From Holosporales bacterium (lineage in GTDB: Bacteria; Pseudomonadota; Alphaproteobacteria; Caedimonadales; UBA9215): DNA of 6,631 bases. The notes beneath the pieces were generated by a model. The model had not been told where the DNA came from, did no database searches, and worked only from the letters and a program-made list of their open reading frames with translations. The stretch covers positions 1 through 6,631 of the forward strand of contig DOCA01000026.1 of assembly GCA_003503995.1 (NCBI GenBank), read 5' to 3'. Positions 5,943-6,631 of this stretch are shown here, one piece after another (the first letter of the stretch is position 1; the number at the start of each line of letters is the position of its first letter). The position numbers and the translations under genes are program-made.

Positions 5943-6631
5943 GTGAATAGTAATAACCGTAATCTCATTTTGTGGGTCATCATCGGCCTTTTTATCCTTG
6001 CTCTTTATAATATGTTTCAAACAGGTTCCGACCGTGTGGAGGGCAAACCGTTAGCCTATTCTGAGTTTGTGAAATCCGTTGAGAGCAACCAAGTTTCCGA
6101 AGCTGTTATAAAAGGAAACCGTGTGGTTGGTAAATTCAATTCGGGGCAAGCCTTTAATGTGGATGTACCCAATGACCCCGCCCTTGTAGAGCGTCTCCTA
6201 AAGAGCAATGTGAATGTGAGAGCTGCATCTGATGAGGAAGGCTTTTCTTTCTTTTCCATGTTGCTTAGCTGGTTTCCTATGTTGCTTTTAATTGGTGTGT
6301 GGATCTTTTTCTTGCGTCAAATGCAATCGGGAAGCAACAAAACCATGGGGTTTGGCAAGTCAAAAGCCAAGCTTTTAACGGAACAACAAGGAAAAGTGAC
6401 TTTTGCCGACGTGGCTGGTGTTGATGAAGCCAAGCAAGAAGTAGAAGAAGTTGTTGACTATTTGAAGGACCCTCGGAAGTTCCAGAAATTAGGCGGGCAG
6501 ATTCCTAAAGGCGTTTTGCTTGTGGGAAGTCCTGGTACAGGTAAAACGCTTTTGGCGCGGGCTATTGCTGGTGAAGCCGGTGTGCCATTCTTTTCTATTT
6601 CAGGGTCTGACTTTGTTGAAATGTTTGTGGG
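5943..6631 (+). CDS. ftsH: ATP-dependent zinc metalloprotease FtsH (3' part outside the window)
   Basis: The first 229 codons of an inner-membrane AAA+ protease that degrades misfolded membrane proteins and regulatory proteins. Order: transmembrane segment 1 (about 8-25, LILWVIIGLFILALYNMF), a periplasmic domain (about 26-100) with PLAYSEFVKSVE (36-47), transmembrane segment 2 (about 103-124, MLLSWFPMLLLIGVWIFF), and the linker MGFGKSKAKLL. The AAA+ start follows: VTFADVAGVDEAKQE (152-166) and Walker A (195-202). Walker B, SRH and the HEXXH zinc site lie beyond the window. The Walker A reads GSPGTGKT instead of the near-universal GPPGTGKT of FtsH; the catalytic K201 and T202 are intact. Translation starts at GTG. 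The gap after tilS is 64 bp. It shows no clear terminator and only a weak, unpaired CATAAT (5894-5899), so read-through from tilS is likely, with a separate promoter possible. Confidence 0.96.
   Translation, partial: MNSNNRNLILWVIIGLFILALYNMFQTGSDRVEGKPLAYSEFVKSVESNQVSEAVIKGNRVVGKFNSGQAFNVDVPNDPALVERLLKSNVNVRAASDEEGFSFFSMLLSWFPMLLLIGVWIFFLRQMQSGSNKTMGFGKSKAKLLTEQQGKVTFADVAGVDEAKQEVEEVVDYLKDPRKFQKLGGQIPKGVLLVGSPGTGKTLLARAIAGEAGVPFFSISGSDFVEMFV

Noticed and set aside
6056..6259. Minus-strand open frame of 67 codons
   Set aside because: It is antisense to the periplasmic domain and second membrane segment of ftsH and has no supporting start signals.

Overview
This is ordinary bacterial housekeeping chromosome, most likely from a low-GC alphaproteobacterium. 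The best clue is the block cpoB(ybgF)-tilS-ftsH on the plus strand, the distal part of the alphaproteobacterial tol-pal-cpoB-tilS-ftsH neighbourhood. The AT-rich composition would fit a host-associated lineage such as Holosporales or relatives, but that is inference. I found no mobile element, CRISPR array, RNA gene or phage-like gene, and no convincing new multi-gene system.

Layout. Positions 1-1139 (minus strand) hold the N-terminal two thirds of a YbiT-type ABC-F ATPase, cut by the window edge. A divergent intergenic region (1140-1264) carries a spaced inverted repeat. On the plus strand come a small exported protein of unknown function (1265-1669) and acetyl-CoA synthetase (acs, 1707-3683). 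A 321-bp gap (3684-4004) contains two strong hairpins just after acs and a good sigma-70 promoter just before the next gene. Then follow a short CpoB/YbgF-like TPR protein (4005-4607), tilS (4598-5878, overlapping cpoB by 10 bp) and the 5' third of ftsH (from a GTG at 5943, running off the window).

How the genes fit together. The ABC-F protein acts on the ribosome, TilS supplies isoleucine-specific tRNA for AUA codons, and FtsH is the membrane quality-control protease. CpoB belongs to envelope division (Tol-Pal and peptidoglycan synthesis), and Acs feeds acetate into acetyl-CoA. They share a neighbourhood rather than a pathway.

Points worth a second look: an intrinsic-terminator-like hairpin with a T-tract lying inside the first codons of tilS, 24 nt after the cpoB stop; a CpoB with no room for the usual coiled coil; unusual residues in otherwise conserved motifs of TilS (HHQGDQ), FtsH (GSPGTGKT) and Acs (SEDGA); and the absence of pal immediately upstream of cpoB.
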